Position numbers and translations under genes: made by a program. From Letharia columbiana (lineage: Eukaryota > Ascomycota > Lecanoromycetes > Lecanorales > Parmeliaceae), in contig NW_023501094.1 of NCBI RefSeq assembly GCF_014066305.1, forward strand, positions 186,001 to 250,000: DNA of 64,000 nt. Reading direction: 5' to 3'. Under the pieces are notes generated by a model. The model ran no database searches. It worked only from the letters and a program-made list of their open reading frames with translations, and was not told the origin of the DNA. Below are positions 37,187-51,340 of this stretch, piece after piece (within the stretch, counting starts at the first letter, position 1; every line of letters starts with the position of its first letter).

Positions 37187-39747
37187 AGATTAAATATAGA
37201 AAGTATATAAAAGTATATTTAATAATTCTAGAATAAATTAATAATATCTATAATAATAATTAGAATTAAGAATTAGATATATTTAAATAAGAGATAACTT
37301 TACGTTACTCGTATAATAGCGATAATAATAACTAAGATTAGAATATTAACTTAGATAGCGTAGCTTTTATAGTAGACTTTTTATTATTATACGCTAAATT
37401 AATTATATATAAATAAAAATCTATAATTCTATCTTTTAGATATAATTATATTTAATATTTTAAGATTTTTATAATAGCTTAATACTTATTAGCTAGCGCG
37501 TTAATATTATTATATCTAAACTATAATAGCGCTTATTATTAAGTTTTATATTACGCTCTCGAATAGTTTAAAAGATAAAATTTACTTAATCATTAGCGCG
37601 TATAATAGAATTATTCTTAATATTTATATCTTATTTAACTTCGATATTATTTATTTCCTTTTAATTTAAGCTTTTATCTTTATTTATATATATAATAATT
37701 CGCGTAATAAATAAAACTTTAGACTTCTTCGCAATTACGCTCGCGTACTTTTTTTATATAATATTATTAAAATATAAGTTTACTAGAATAATAACTAGAA
37801 TTAGAAATTATTTATCGCTTATTTATTATATCTTATCTAATTTACTTAAAAGCTTACTTCTATTATAACGATAATATATTAATATATTTAATTTTATACT
37901 TTTTAATAGTTATAGCGTAATTAATAGCTAAGATATTAACTTTCTTTATTTTTTTAACTAGCTTCTTTTTAGATATAAATATATTTATTTATTATCGCGA
38001 TCTCTTAATATTTTTATTTTAATTAAGCTTATTCTTCGCTTTTTATTTTAATTAAAAGCTTAATCGTTATCTAATTAATTTATATTAAGACTCTTTAATA
38101 TCGCTATCGTTATTAATATTTAATATTTATTATAATAAATTATTAAACTTAATTTCTTCTACTTTAATTACTATAAAAAGATAAATTAATAGATATATAT
38201 AAAAGAATTAAAGGACTTATATAAATATCTACGAATATTAAGCTATTCTTAATTTTAATTAAAGCTCGTTTTATTAAAAAGTGCGTTAATTCTAGTAAGT
38301 ATCGATATTAGAAATAAAGAGGATATATATTATATATTATTATAAGTGTATTATTATAGAGTTTAATTTAAAGAATAATTATTTTTATAAAGATAATAAG
38401 ACTTAAAGATAAAAAAGTAAGAATAAAATATATAAAAATTTTAATAAGTTATAATAGTTTAATATTAGTTAAATTAGATAAAGATAACTACTTACTAACT
38501 CGCTCTTTTAAATCTTTTATCTTTTAATCTATATAAATTATAATAATAATTATAATTATTATAAAAGTAACTAAGATTATATTAGATAATAATATTTAAT
38601 AAATATAATTCGCTTAAACTTAAATCTTTAAAATTAAAGAGAAAATATTTTATTAATATTTAATTTAAGCTAGATAATATAAAGTAATCTAAAAATTTAA
38701 TATACGCGATAGATATTTAAGCTTTTCTTCCCTTCTTCTTTTCTTCTAAGACTTTCTTTTTTATATTAATTCTTTTTATTATTAGATTATCTTCTTTATA
38801 TATTAAACTCTTATTTAAATAATCTAATATTATTATAGTTATATTAAAAATATAACATAATTATTAAATTATATATTTATTTTTTATCTTTTAATAACTT
38901 TAAGCTAATATATAAATAGATCGCGCGAAGAGCTTAATTTATATACGCTTAATCTATCGTTAATAGCTCTTCGAAAAAGTTAATACTATTCTAGAGTGCT
39001 AGATATAGCGTTAAAGTAAAAGTCTTTATTAGATATTATTATCGCTTTAATTACTATCGCTATCGCTTTAATAAATATCGCCTCTATTTTAATAGATATT
39101 ATTTTTATTTTAATAATATTAAAGCGTTAATAAAAATTAGATAATATATTCTTTTAATTATTATTATATTTATTATATATAACTAATACGAGCTATAGCT
39201 CGAGCTTTACGCGAGATTTATTATTATTAAAAATTAACTAATTTTATAATCTTAAAGCTTTTCTTCTAGTATTTAATTTATTAAATTATATTTAATTAAA
39301 ATCTATTAAAGCGCTATTATATTTAAAGATTTATTTTTAAAATATTATATAAGATAATAGAAGTCTTTCTAGTTTATTAGTTTAAGAGTAAAATTTTTTA
39401 TTATTATACTTTATAATTAGCTCTAATAATTTCTATTTAAATAAATATTTATCTTTATATAATATATGAAAAGCGAGTTATATTATAGAAAAAGAATTTA
39501 AATCTTATAATTATCTTAGTTAAATCGTTTAAATTAAAGATAAAAATAAATTTATCTTTATATAATTTAGTTAATTTATTAGTTAATTATTATAAATATA
39601 ACTATAAGATATAATTATATATTATTAATTATTTAAGTAATTATAAAAAGTATAAGAGAAATAAAATTATATAATTAAGTACTTATAAACTTTTCTCTTC
39701 TAAATATTTATTTTAATTTAGAGTTTAATCGTTATTTAATTAAAAAA
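37187..39747 (+). repeat. Tandem duplication, unit 1 (about 2.56 kb)
   Basis: Starts at AGATTAAATATAGAAAGTAT and recurs 2561 bp downstream at 39748 in the same orientation. The match runs for at least 2 kb. Contents are RIP-saturated with no recognisable domain on either strand. Confidence 0.75.
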
Positions 39748-42265
39748 AGATAAAATATAGAAAGTATATAAAAGTATATTTAATAATTTTAGAATAAATT
39801 AATAATATCTATAATAATAATTAGAATTAAGAATTAGATATACTCGAATAAGAGATAGCTTTATATTATTTATATAATAGTAAAAGTAGTAATTAAGATT
39901 AAAGTTTAACTTAGATAGCGTAGCTTTCGTAATAAACTTTTTATTATTATACGTTAAATTAATTATATATTAATAAAGATTTATAATTTTATCTTTTAGA
40001 TATAATTATATTTAATATTTTAAGATTTTTATAATAGCTTAATACTTATTAGCTAACGCGTTAATACTATTATATTTAAACTATAATAGAGCTTATTATT
40101 AAATTCTATATTACGCTTTCGAGTAGCTTAAAAGATAAAGTCTACTTAATTATTAGCGCGTATAATAAAATTATTCTTAATACTTATATCTTATTTAGCT
40201 TCGATATTATCTATTTTCTTCTAATTCGAACTTTTATCTTTATTTATATATATAATAATTCGCGTAATAAATAAAACTCTAGACTTTCTCTAAATTACGC
40301 TCGCGTATTTTTTTTATATAATATTATTAAAATATAAGTCTATTAGAATAATAACTAGAATTAGAAATTATTTATTATTTATCTATTATATTTTATCTAA
40401 TTTTCTTAAGAGCTTACTTCTATTTTAATTACGATATATTAATATATCTAGCTTTATACTTATTATAAACTATAGTATAATTAATAATTAATATATCGAT
40501 TTTCTTTACTTTTTTAATTAATTTCTTCTTAGATATAAATATATCTATTCGCTATCGCGATCTCTTAATATTTTTATTTTTACTAAGCTTATTCTTCGCT
40601 TTTTATTTTAATTAAAAATTTAATCGCCGTCTAACTAATCTACGTCGAGATTTTTTAATATTATTATTATTATTAGTATTTAATATTTATTATAATAAAT
40701 TATTAAACTTAATATCTTCTACTTTAATCGCTATAAAAAAATAAATTAATAGATATATATAAAGAAATTAAAGGGCTTATACGAATATCTATAAATATTA
40801 AACTATACTTAATTTTAATTAATACTTATTTTATTAAAAAGTGTATTAATTCTAATAAGTATCAAAGTTAGAAATATAGAGAATATATATTATATACTAT
40901 TTTAATTATAGTTTTTAAGTTAAAAGAATAATTATTTATATAAAGAAAAGAAAATAAAAATAAAATATACGAAAATTTTAATAAGTTATAATAGTTTTAT
41001 TTTAATTAAATTAGATAAAGATAATTATTTATTAATTCGCTTTTTTAAATATCTTATCTTTTAATCTATATAAGCTATAATAATAATTATAAATATTATA
41101 AAAGTAGATAAGATTATATTAGATAATAGCGCTTAATAAATATAATTCGCTTAAATTTAAATCTTTAAAATCGAAGAGAAAGCGCGTTATTTATTAATAT
41201 TTAAAATAAGCTAGATAATTTAAAATAATCTAAATATTTAGTATACGCGATAGATATCTAAGCTTTTCTTTCTCTCTAAAACTTTCTTTTTATATTAATT
41301 CTTTTTTTTATAAGACTATCTTCTTTATACTTTAGACTTTTATTTAAATAATCTAATATTATTATAATAATATCTAAAATATAACGTAGATATTAAATTA
41401 TATATTTATTTTTTATTTATTAATAATTTTAAATTAATATATAGATAGATCGCGTAAAGAGCTTAATTTATATATATTTAATTTATTATTAATAGCTTCT
41501 CGAAAAAGTTAATATTATTTTAGATTATACGAGATAATAATCTATTTAAAAGCGTTATAGTAAAGTATTTATTAGATATTACCGCTACTTTAATAAATAT
41601 CGCTATTATTTTAATAGATATTACTATTACTTTAATAGATATCGTCTTTACTTTAGTAATATTAAAGTATTAATAAAAACTAGATAATATATTCTTTTAG
41701 CTATTATTATTCTTATTATATATTATTAATACGAGCTATAGCTTAAGCTTTACGCGAGATTTATCGCTATTAAATTTTAATTAATTTTATAATTTCGAAG
41801 TTTTCCTTTTAGCGCGTAGTTCGTAAGATTTTATATTATATATATATTATATTATTTAATTATTATCTTTAAAGTTTCGCTTTTAAAAAATAACTTTATA
41901 TTCTTATAATAAATAAGATACTAAATAGAATAATTAATAGAATTTAATTTTTTATTTACTAGCTAGTAATAAGTCTTATAATTTATATATCTAATTATAT
42001 TTAAAATTATAATTATAATTATTTTTATAATTAAAATTAATATAAGTTAAGACTTTCTATTAATATATAGCTTTTTTTAAAAGATTTATATAAGCGTAAT
42101 TAAAGATTAATATTCTTTTTTTAAGTATTAAACGCTTAGCGAGAAGTACTAGAAGATTTATATCTAGATATTTATTAACTATATATTAGAATTTACTTAT
42201 TTTAAATTTTAGATATAAATATCTTTATTTCTAGATAAGATAAAGAAGCTATAGATTTAGAATTA
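39748..42265 (+). repeat. Tandem duplication, unit 2
   Basis: Direct copy of 37187-39747. Similarity is clear to about 41820 and weaker beyond. The right end is uncertain and lies close to the target duplication of the inner hAT-type element. Confidence 0.7.
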
Positions 42266-42540
42266 GATATTATCAGAGCTGATAACGATAAAAATAGTTG
42301 ATTTTAAAGGGTAAACTATATTAACTACTCGATTTGGAAATCGAAACTATATTAACTATTATATATTAAAAATTAACTATTCTACTATCAGTGCACTAAT
42401 AGTAAAGTAGTTATAATAAAAGCTAGAATATCGCTTAGTGAAGGAGGGTAAGGCTATTATCTATATTAAGTGTTAAGCCCTATTAATTCTATTAGCTCTA
42501 TTTCAGTCCTATTTCAGTTTACTTTAACTCTACTCGTACT

Positions 42541-42652
42541 ATTTAGAAGTAAGTTCTTTAATAGAGCGAGGATATTAATAGATTAATCGATATTCGACTA
42601 AGTAAAAGAATTTATTAATATCCTCGCTCTATTAAAGAACTTACTTCTAAAT
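42541..42652. repeat. Perfect 40-bp inverted repeat (hairpin)
   Basis: Arms 42541-42580 and 42613-42652 are exact reverse complements over 40 bp with a 32-bp loop. The pairing continues with mismatches outside. It includes a GAGCGAGGATATT core. No RIP difference between the arms although they lie in RIPped surroundings. Confidence 0.9.
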
Positions 42653-42779
42653 AATATAAGTATAAATATTAGTCTATTAGCTCTTTTAACTCAAAAAATC
42701 GACTTTTTAAAAAGATTATTATAAACTGCTCCACTATTAATTAAATTAATTGATTTTACTAAACCTCGCTCAGGTGAAG

Positions 42780-45620
42780 ATAACCTTTCGAGCGAGTTCT
42801 ATAAGACTATTATAAGATAAGAGAAGAAGAAAAAAAGGGGAAACCTCGATTATCGTCGCTCGGTTAACCTTCTTCTATAACCAGATACAGCGGGAGTAGA
42901 AGCTTTCGAAGTATTAAACGAATGAAATTCTAACTATTCTTTTTAAAAATAAAGGGAAATAAATCGATATTAAGAATTATTATCCCCTATTCATCATAAA
43001 TATAAATTATAAAATCTTTACGAATATTTTAATATAACGTTTAATAAAGGCTCTAGACGAGATAATTAGCGAATAATAATCGGTCTTCTTATCGAAGAGG
43101 CTTATCGACGATAATATTAAAATAATTCAGTTTCTAATAGTTAAGTATAAACTCGTTAAGAAGTTATCGTAGAAGTAAGAGGGAATCGCTATTCTTTTTC
43201 TTAACTAGGAAAAAGTATATAATCAAGTTAATTATAAGTTTCTTCTAGCGATTTTAAAAGAACTAGATATATTTAAGAAATTTATCGCTTAAATATAGCT
43301 TATCTATAAGAAAGCTAAGATTAAGATTTATATTAATAGTTATATTAAAGAAATAATTATAATACGAAGTAGCGTAAGATAGAGGAATTCTCTAAGCTAT
43401 CTTCTATTCGTAGTTATAATTAAAGGTCTTACTCGATATATCGCTTATAATCTTCAAATCTCGAGAATATAAGTAGAAAATAGAGTATTAAAGATAACGA
43501 TATATATCGATAATACGATAATCGTAATATAATTTTAAGTAGAGATAGATATTATAATAGCGGTCTTAAGAATCTATTACGCTATAATCGACGCGAGAAT
43601 TAACTAAGATAAGTTATATATACTATATATAAGAAATATCGCCTATATTTACATTATCGATACGAAGGAAATTTTCTCTAATAACCTCTATAAATATCTA
43701 GGAATATCGGTTAAGATAGATATTAACCTTTAGTTAAATAATTTTTAAATTAAAATCCTATAAAAAGCTAAGGAATTAGCATAAAACTAATCGCGATTTT
43801 ATCTATTTCTTAAGAATAAAATAATAATCAAAATTACCTTTATAATATCTCTTTCTAGATTCGCTCTACGATTTCTACACATGTCCTTAACGATACGCGA
43901 CGAGTTAGAAAAGGAGTACTATAAGTTAATATAAGATAATAAAATTCGAGATACTATTCGCGATCTCTACTCTTATTATTAGATAAAAGAAGATAAAATC
44001 GAGATAATTAATCTATAAGCTATTATCGACGAGAGTATTATAGCTATAGTTAGTAGAGTAGTTAACTCTCTCGAATTAATATAAATTATTCTAATTAAAG
44101 ATATCTTAGTATTATATACTCGAAGCCCTCTATACGTCTTAGCGTTTACTAATTTTTAGATAACTCGATTCTTTAATTAGCTTAACTATATTCTCGAAGC
44201 TAATACGAGCTATTTAATAGCGATAAAAAAAGATATCTATATAAATTCTTAAAGTTAAATCTTCTTAAATCATCTACGAAACTATTAACAACGCTAGTAT
44301 TCTACTATTTATTATTAAAGAAAGACGGCTTAAGGAATATAAAAAGTTTAACTTCGAGATCTAGCGAGCTCTATAAGATGAGGGTATTAGAGTCTTAAGA
44401 GATATATAAGACTCGACATACGCGGTCCTTATAGTCCCTACTAGAATAATATATAGCAAATACTCTTCTTAGATTAGCTATATTATTAACAGATTAATCT
44501 CTAACGCTATTCTATTAAACTAATATCTACTACTCTTCTCATCCCTATATACGTAAAAGTTAGATATACTTCAATAGAAATACTTTATAGAGATTAACGA
44601 TTATCTTATCCCTCTATCGAAGATTAGCTTTTAATAAATCTATCTTATAATCTTAAACGAGAGATTAAAAGTTATTAATTTTAGCGATAGAATTAAAGGC
44701 CTTATTCTCGCTTATTAGCGCCGCTATAAATTAAGAGTCTTAGCGAATAGAATATAGACTACGATTCGTAATAAGTTTAAGACATCGCGTATAGAAAATC
44801 TCCTCTAATAGTTACTTTATAGAAAGATTTAATTAGAGACTAATCTTACTTAAGTATTAATATAATAATAATTATATTCTATTTATAGTATTAATTAATT
44901 CTTATCTTATATATAAATCGAGTATATAGTATTAAAAGCGATATAGAAAGAGTTCTTTATTATTTTAGGCCGACTAACCCTTAACTCGATATTCGAGATA
45001 AAAACTATTAATAAGATAATCGCGTTTATAGCACTTAGCTCTAATCTAAGAAATATTAATAAGAGATAGTAGAATATCCTCTATTAGGTTGTTATTTAAA
45101 TTCTATAAAAGTATTATCTCTTATATAGTTTTAGCGATTTAGTTATATACTAATTTCTAAATATTATTCGAAGTTATTATCGAACTCTAATTTGAAAGTA
45201 AATTCTTATAGATTAGGTTCTATATCTTTATAAGAGATATTAAACTAAGAAGTATAATATATAGATATTTAAGAATCTTTAAGAAGAGCTTCTCGATCGA
45301 ATAAAGGTTCGTAAGAGCTTTATTTACTTAATATTTAACTCTTTTATAATAATAAGTTAGATCGAGTATAGAGTAATAGAGATAATTAAGAAGCTAAATA
45401 ATATTATAAAGAATAAGAATATAAATATTAGCGATATTAGCGATTAAGATAAGTTAATAAGTCTAAATCTATTATTTAAATAGTTTTTCTAATTTTTTAT
45501 TATTTATACTCTTTTATCTCTAATTTTATTAATTTAGCGTTAATTTAATAAAGTTACTCGATATAATCTCCCTCTATAAAGACCTTCGCGCGATACTCTA
45601 TATATACTTAGACGAGAGCG
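42780..45620 (+). pseudogene. Non-LTR reverse transcriptase inside the inner hAT-type ends
   Basis: Reading through RIP stops gives an L1-like RT series: NILI.RLIKALDEIIS and QSVFLSKRLIDDNIKIIQFL (family QSAFVPGR.I.DNI), GIAILFLNQEKVYNQVNY (family ALLFLDQEKAYDRV), RSSVRQRNSLSYLLF (family R.VRQGDPLS.LLF), and TIYIDNTIIV for the Y/F-x-DD block. More C-terminal sequence follows to about 45.6 kb. It differs from the Tad1-like LINE elsewhere in the window. I see no endonuclease domain upstream: only about 500 bp separate the hAT tip from the RT. No poly-A tail was found at the right. Confidence 0.65.
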
Positions 45621-45920
45621 GTTTATGAATTTAAGTCCCTATAGATTTCTAGATAGAGTATCTTCGTTAAGGCGACTATCTTAGCTAAATAGTCGAATAA
45701 AATAAATAACTTTCAAATTAATAATTAGTTGGTTTTACTATTAAAACTATATTAACTATTAATCGATAGACTTTAAACTATACTATTAACTACGAGAAAC
45801 TAACGATTTTACTAGTAGTAAACTAGTTAGTTAATTTACTATTACTAGCCCTAAATATTATTAAGAGTTATCTACTATTTTCTATTATATTTTAGCTATT
45901 TACGATTATTAATATACTTA

Positions 45921-46380
45921 CTAATAAGAAAGATATACTATTATTATATGAATTTAATCGCGATACTAGTAATAACTATTAAAACTAAAGCTATTAAATA
46001 TAGAGATACTCGCTAATAAGAAAGGCGTACTATTACTATGCGAATTTAATCGCGATACTAATAATAACTATAGAAATTAAAGTTATTAGACGTAGGAATA
46101 TCTATTAATAAGAAAGGCGTATTATTATTATATAAATTTAATCGCGATATTAATAATAACTATAGAAATTAAAGCTATTAGATATAGAGATATTCGCTAA
46201 TAAAAAAGATATATTATTACTATACGAATTTAATCGCGATATTAATAGTAATTATAGAAATTAAAATTATTAAATATAGAAATATCCGCTAATAAGAAAG
46301 ATATACTATTATTATATGAATTTAGTCGCGATATTAATAGTAATTATAGAAATTAAAGCTATCGAATATAGGGATATAAT
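45921..46380 (+). repeat. Minisatellite, 5 units of 92 bp
   Basis: Units start at 45921, 46013, 46105, 46197 and 46289 with a CTAATAAGAAAG-like string; spacing is exactly 92 bp each time. Each unit contains GAATTTAATCGCGATA. Units differ mainly by transitions. Confidence 0.9.
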
Positions 46381-48980
46381 CTTTAATTTAATATAGATTC
46401 TAGAATAAGAAGTTTCTTTTATTAAAGTAAGTAGCATTTTTATAAATATATATCTATATTTAAATTAATTTAAGAAGTTTTATTCTATAAATATAAAATA
46501 TATAAAGTTATTAAATTAAGTATAATAGTTAAATATTATTAATTAAGCGTAATAAATAAAATAATAATTAAAATATCTTATTCTTAACTTAGAATAGTTT
46601 TCCTTTTATTTATTATATATTTTCTTTTTATAAAAACTACGTCTAGACTTTAATAATACTATATTATTATTTATAAGCTTATATCTTATCGTAATTATTT
46701 AAAAAGTTATATATCTTTTAATTATAAAGTAATTTTTTTTATATAAAATATATATAATTAAGTCGCTAGATATTAATTAGTAATTTTTCTTTATTTATAA
46801 TTACTAAAGAGTAAGTTATATTATTAAAATTACTCGCTAATTTTATCTTTATAACTTCTTAAAGTATATATAATATAGAGAATTAAATTCGAAGCGAATT
46901 AATCGATTTTAAAGTTATATAAGTTAAGATCTCCTTTATTACTCGAGTAAATATAATTTAAAAAATAATTAAATTTATTAATCTTTACTATTCGCGAATT
47001 TTCTTTAATATATAAACTTTAAAGTCTAATTAGTAATAATATAATTAGCGCGTATAATTAATTTACTATTTAGTTTAAATATATATAATTAATATAATTA
47101 CGTACTTTTTTTATTTATAATTATATTTTTTAAACTTCGCGTATAATCTTCTAATCTTCGCCTTCGCGAAGTCTTATTTTTACTTTACTTCGATAATTTA
47201 GATAAATCTAAATTAATAATTAATAAATTATTAAGAATTTTTTAAGTTTTTGTAATTATTGAGTTAATAGCTTTAATAGATAATAATACTATATATTAAT
47301 AAATTATAATTAATATTATAATTAATATTATAATTAATTATTATATTAAGAGATATAGCGCTATTAGATATATACTTACTTTATAAAAATAATACTATTA
47401 ATTTAATTTAACTATAGAATATAGAGAAAATAATTTTATTTTCTTTAGATATAGATAGTATTATAATAAATAAGTATATTATAATATAAATACTATAATA
47501 ATAAAAAGAATTTTTAAAAAAGAAAAAAGTGAATTAGAAAAGAATAATATTAAGTATTTATTATCGAGCTAATTAATATTATATAATTAAAATCTTATTA
47601 GAATAAAATATTATTTAAAGATAAATTAAGTTTAAATATTAATTAGAAAGTTAATTAGAAAAAGAGGTTAATTTCTTTTTATTAATACGTATCGTAGAGC
47701 TATATATAAGTACTTCTTTTTATATTTTAAATATACTTTAGATATTCATAGCTATATATATACGCCCTCTCTTATATTTCGTATATATTTCGTATATTTC
47801 GATATTCTTTATATACGCGGTATATCTATTAAAGATAATCTTATTAATTTAATTAATTTCTATTTAATCTTATATTTATTAGTTATAAAAAGAGCTCTTT
47901 ATTTTAATATTATAATTTTATTAATTTATTATTCTTAGATATTAGATCGCGTATAGCTTATAATTAATTTATTTACTCTCTTCTCTTCTTCTATTATAAA
48001 GATAGAAGAAGATATTATTTCTTTTTCGCTTTCGTCTATAATAAACTAGTTATTATTTTTATAAGATTAAAGATATTAATTTAAAGATAATATCGCTTAA
48101 TTAAAAGCGGAGAACGCGATATTTTAATATTTTAACGCTCGAGTAAAAGATATTATAATATTATTTAAATAAGAGAGAGTCGTATTAATAAGAAAGATAT
48201 TAATATTTAAAAATAATCTTAGCGTAATAAAAGATTTAATTTTTAAATATAAGAGATTTAGATAGTAATTAGTCTAGCTAATTAAATTATTAAAGCGTTT
48301 AAATTAAATTTTAATTCTATATTAATATCTAATAAAATAAATTTAATAGTTTTAAGATATTAATATATATTTTTATTAATATAGCTAGCGATTAGAATAT
48401 TAATTAAATAAATATAATTTTTAATTCTAATAATTAAAATAGTATAGTAATAAATAAATACTAGTATTAAAGTAAATAAAGTATATATTATATTAAATAG
48501 AGAAGCGTTAATAGCTAAATTAATTAGAGTTTTAAATTAATAAAATTAAATATTAATTCTATATTAATATTATTATATATTTTTAAATATATAATTACTA
48601 ATTATAACGCTAATTAGAAAGAGTTAATTTTTAATTTAAAATATCGAGAATAATATAGCGATATATTATTAAAGTAATATAAGTTATTAAAGCGATATAA
48701 GTTTCTATTATAGCGAGAAAATAGAATTTATATATTAAATATTAATCTTATTTTATTTCTAATATTTTATTTATTTATATATCTCTTTTAATTTCTCTTT
48801 AAATATCTTAATTTTAAGATATTAATTAAATCTTTATTTAGCGTAGACTTAATTTTCTTAATTAACGATACTTAATATAAGATATTAATAAATATATTTT
48901 AATATAAAAATAATAATAAATCTTACTTTTTTTTTAATATTAATAATAAAAAATAATAAATATAGTGGTAAATAAAGATA
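46381..48980. other. RIP-saturated DNA inside the large hAT region
   Basis: About 2.6 kb of AT-rich sequence between the minisatellite and the transposase relic. Contains short AT repeats (for example TATAATTAATATTATAATTA near 47310) but no recognisable domain. Confidence 0.5.
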
Positions 48981-51340
48981 ATATAGGCTATATAGAATTA
49001 GTTTAAACTTAATAGCGACTATTAATCTATCTATTAAGACTTAGAAATTAGAAAATTCTAGAAATAAATATAATTTAACGAATATACGCTCGTCGATTTC
49101 GAAGAGTTATATATTATTTATTATTACTATAATAAGATTCTAATTTATTTATTTATAGATTACGAAATAAGCGATATAATAATATATATTAAGTCTAAAA
49201 AATATATTAAGAAATCTAATTTAAGTAGTTTATAATAAACGAATTTAATTAATAATTATAAAAATTAAGTATATTTCTAAGCTAGATAATATAAATTATT
49301 AATAAATAGAATAATAAATAGAATATCTAGTTTACTATTTACTCTAGAAAAGATAATATTAAAATTCTCTTATAATATTAGAAGATTAAAAGCTTATATG
49401 CGAAAACTTCTTAAAATAATTTTATCGCTAAATTATAAATATTAGTATTTTATTTATAATTACTAATAATTCTAAGATATTATAACTTTTATACTATTTT
49501 AATTCTAATATATAATTAAAGTTAATATCTACTATAAAGAATTAATTAATAAAAAAAGTTATAGAATTAGAGATAAGATTATTAAAGAATTTATTAATTA
49601 ATAATATTAAAATCTCTCTAATTTTAAATTATTAATTATTTTATAATTATTAATTATTTATAATAATCTTAATCTTTTTTATTAATATTAATTAGTAATA
49701 ATATAAGATTCTTATAGACTTTAAGTATATCGAAGGTAAATATACTAGCTAGAAACTTATAAGTATTATTAATTTAATTCTTATAGAATATAAGATTTAA
49801 TTTTATATATTTAGACTTATAATTAATAATGTTAATAATAATAATATACTCTTCGATAATTTAATTATTTATCTTTCTATTTTCGTAATAGATAATCTAC
49901 TTAATATTAAAAAATTTAAGTTCTTAAATTATTTATAATATATTCTTTATATAATATATATTATTTAATTAGTCTTAAAAGAACTTCTAGATAATATTAG
50001 AATTACTTTAATAAATAAGAAATTTTAGAGAAGTTAAAGTAATAAAGAAGATAAGAATTAAATTCGAATAAATATAATTAACTTATTAATAATTCTAATA
50101 AAAATATAATATTTCTTATTATTATTCTAATTATTATATTATTAATTATATTAAAATTTAAAAAATTATTATATATATTAATATTAGCGATTAGCGTAAA
50201 AAGATCTTTTTTATACTATAAGCTAAACGACTTTAAAATAAAAATATTTTAATATTAGATAAATATTAATCTTTTAAAAAGAAGTAATATTATTAAAAAC
50301 GCTCTTTTAAGCTCTTTTTAGAATATTAAGACTCGCTAAGATTTAACTTATTAGATATTAATCCGCGCTTTACTTCTTTATATTAATATTATATACTTTT
50401 TAGAGAATAGATTAACTATCTATTTAAGATTAAGTAATAAAAAATAATTATAAATAAGAATTATAATTTAGATATCTAAATAATTTTTAATTAATTTTTA
50501 ATAGATTTAATATTTAATTTAGCTTATTAGATCTTTTTATAAATTTATAAAATTAATAAATAGAGAAAAGAAAATTATAATTTACTATATCTTTAATATT
50601 TATAATTATTTATTTAACTATATAGATAAAAAGCTCGAAAATTTATAAAGAAAGAGAATTTCTTAGAAAAAAAAACTTCTTAAAGCTTTTAAAATGGTTT
50701 ATGAGAAATTAATTATCTATTATAATCGAATTTAATTAGATTTAGATTATCTATATAAATAAGTTACGCTTTTATATCTAAATTATAATAATATAAAATT
50801 AAAGAGATTAAATTAAAAGATTAATATTAGAGAGAAGTTATAGATAAAGATCTACTAAAAAGCGCTTAAAAGAATATTTTAAAATTATTAAAATATTAAT
50901 ATAAGTAGTTAATTGTAAAGAGCTAAGCGAATAAATTAACTAAATAAAAATATATTTAATTAAATAATAAAATTTAAGATTAAGAATTTAAATAATAAGA
51001 ATAAATATAATTAGCTTTAGTAATATAGAAGAAATAATAAATCTTCTAATTATTATTTTAATTATAATCTTATTTCTAATCTTTATAAAGCTTCTTTTAA
51101 TAATTTAGCGAATCTTTCGATTTTAGAGTAATAAAAGAAATTAAAGTCTAAATACGTTATAATTACTCGAATAATTTATAATATTCTTTATTTTCTCGCG
51201 AAGACTATTATATATAAGCGATATTTCTTAATAATTAAAAAATATTATAATACTTAGAAGTATTATTTATTAGCGATATTTTATACTCTAATAATAATTC
51301 TTTATATAAAGTATTAAGAAAATGAGCTTAAATAAACTAA
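48980..51340 (+). pseudogene. hAT transposase relic
   Basis: Cut-and-paste transposase of the hAT (RNase H-like) superfamily. Motifs in order, reading through stops: VDFEELYIIYYYYNK near 49090; a central block near 49700-49850 reading LIDFKYIEGKYT, LISIINLILIEYKI and then IINNVNNNN, matching the family pattern D...EG.HTG.NL and TTDNASNN (catalytic Asp region); and a C-terminal dimerisation block near 51105-51320 reading KSKYVIITRIIYNILYFLA, YKRYFLIIKKYY (family YP.LARIARDILSIPASS and ERLFSIAR). Conserved Ser/Cys/Glu codons are changed as RIP predicts. Plus strand, ending about 900 bp before the right end of the large insertion. Confidence 0.65.

Larger units (their letters stand above)
42274..45853 (+). 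mobile_element. Inner hAT-type element enclosing a reverse transcriptase
   Basis: Left end CAGAGCTGATAACGATAA; right end in reverse complement TAGGGCTAGTAATAGTAA, which is CAGGG... before one G-to-A change. Flanked by GATATTAT (42266-42273) and AATATTAT (45854-45861), an 8-bp duplication with one RIP-type change. CAGRG tips with 8-bp duplication are hAT features. A string AAACTATATTAACTA occurs twice near each end, like subterminal repeats. No transposase was recognised inside; instead there is a LINE-type RT. CpA and TpG survive in the first 700 bp, so this is younger than its surroundings. Confidence 0.65.

Noticed and set aside
45921..46380. CRISPR array
   Set aside because: The 92-bp units abut with no spacers and vary by transitions; this is a eukaryotic minisatellite.
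48980..51340. Starship captain (tyrosine recombinase) or Crypton recombinase
   Set aside because: No R-H-R-Y pattern seen; the TTDNASNN-like and C-terminal dimerisation blocks and the 8-bp duplication fit hAT better.
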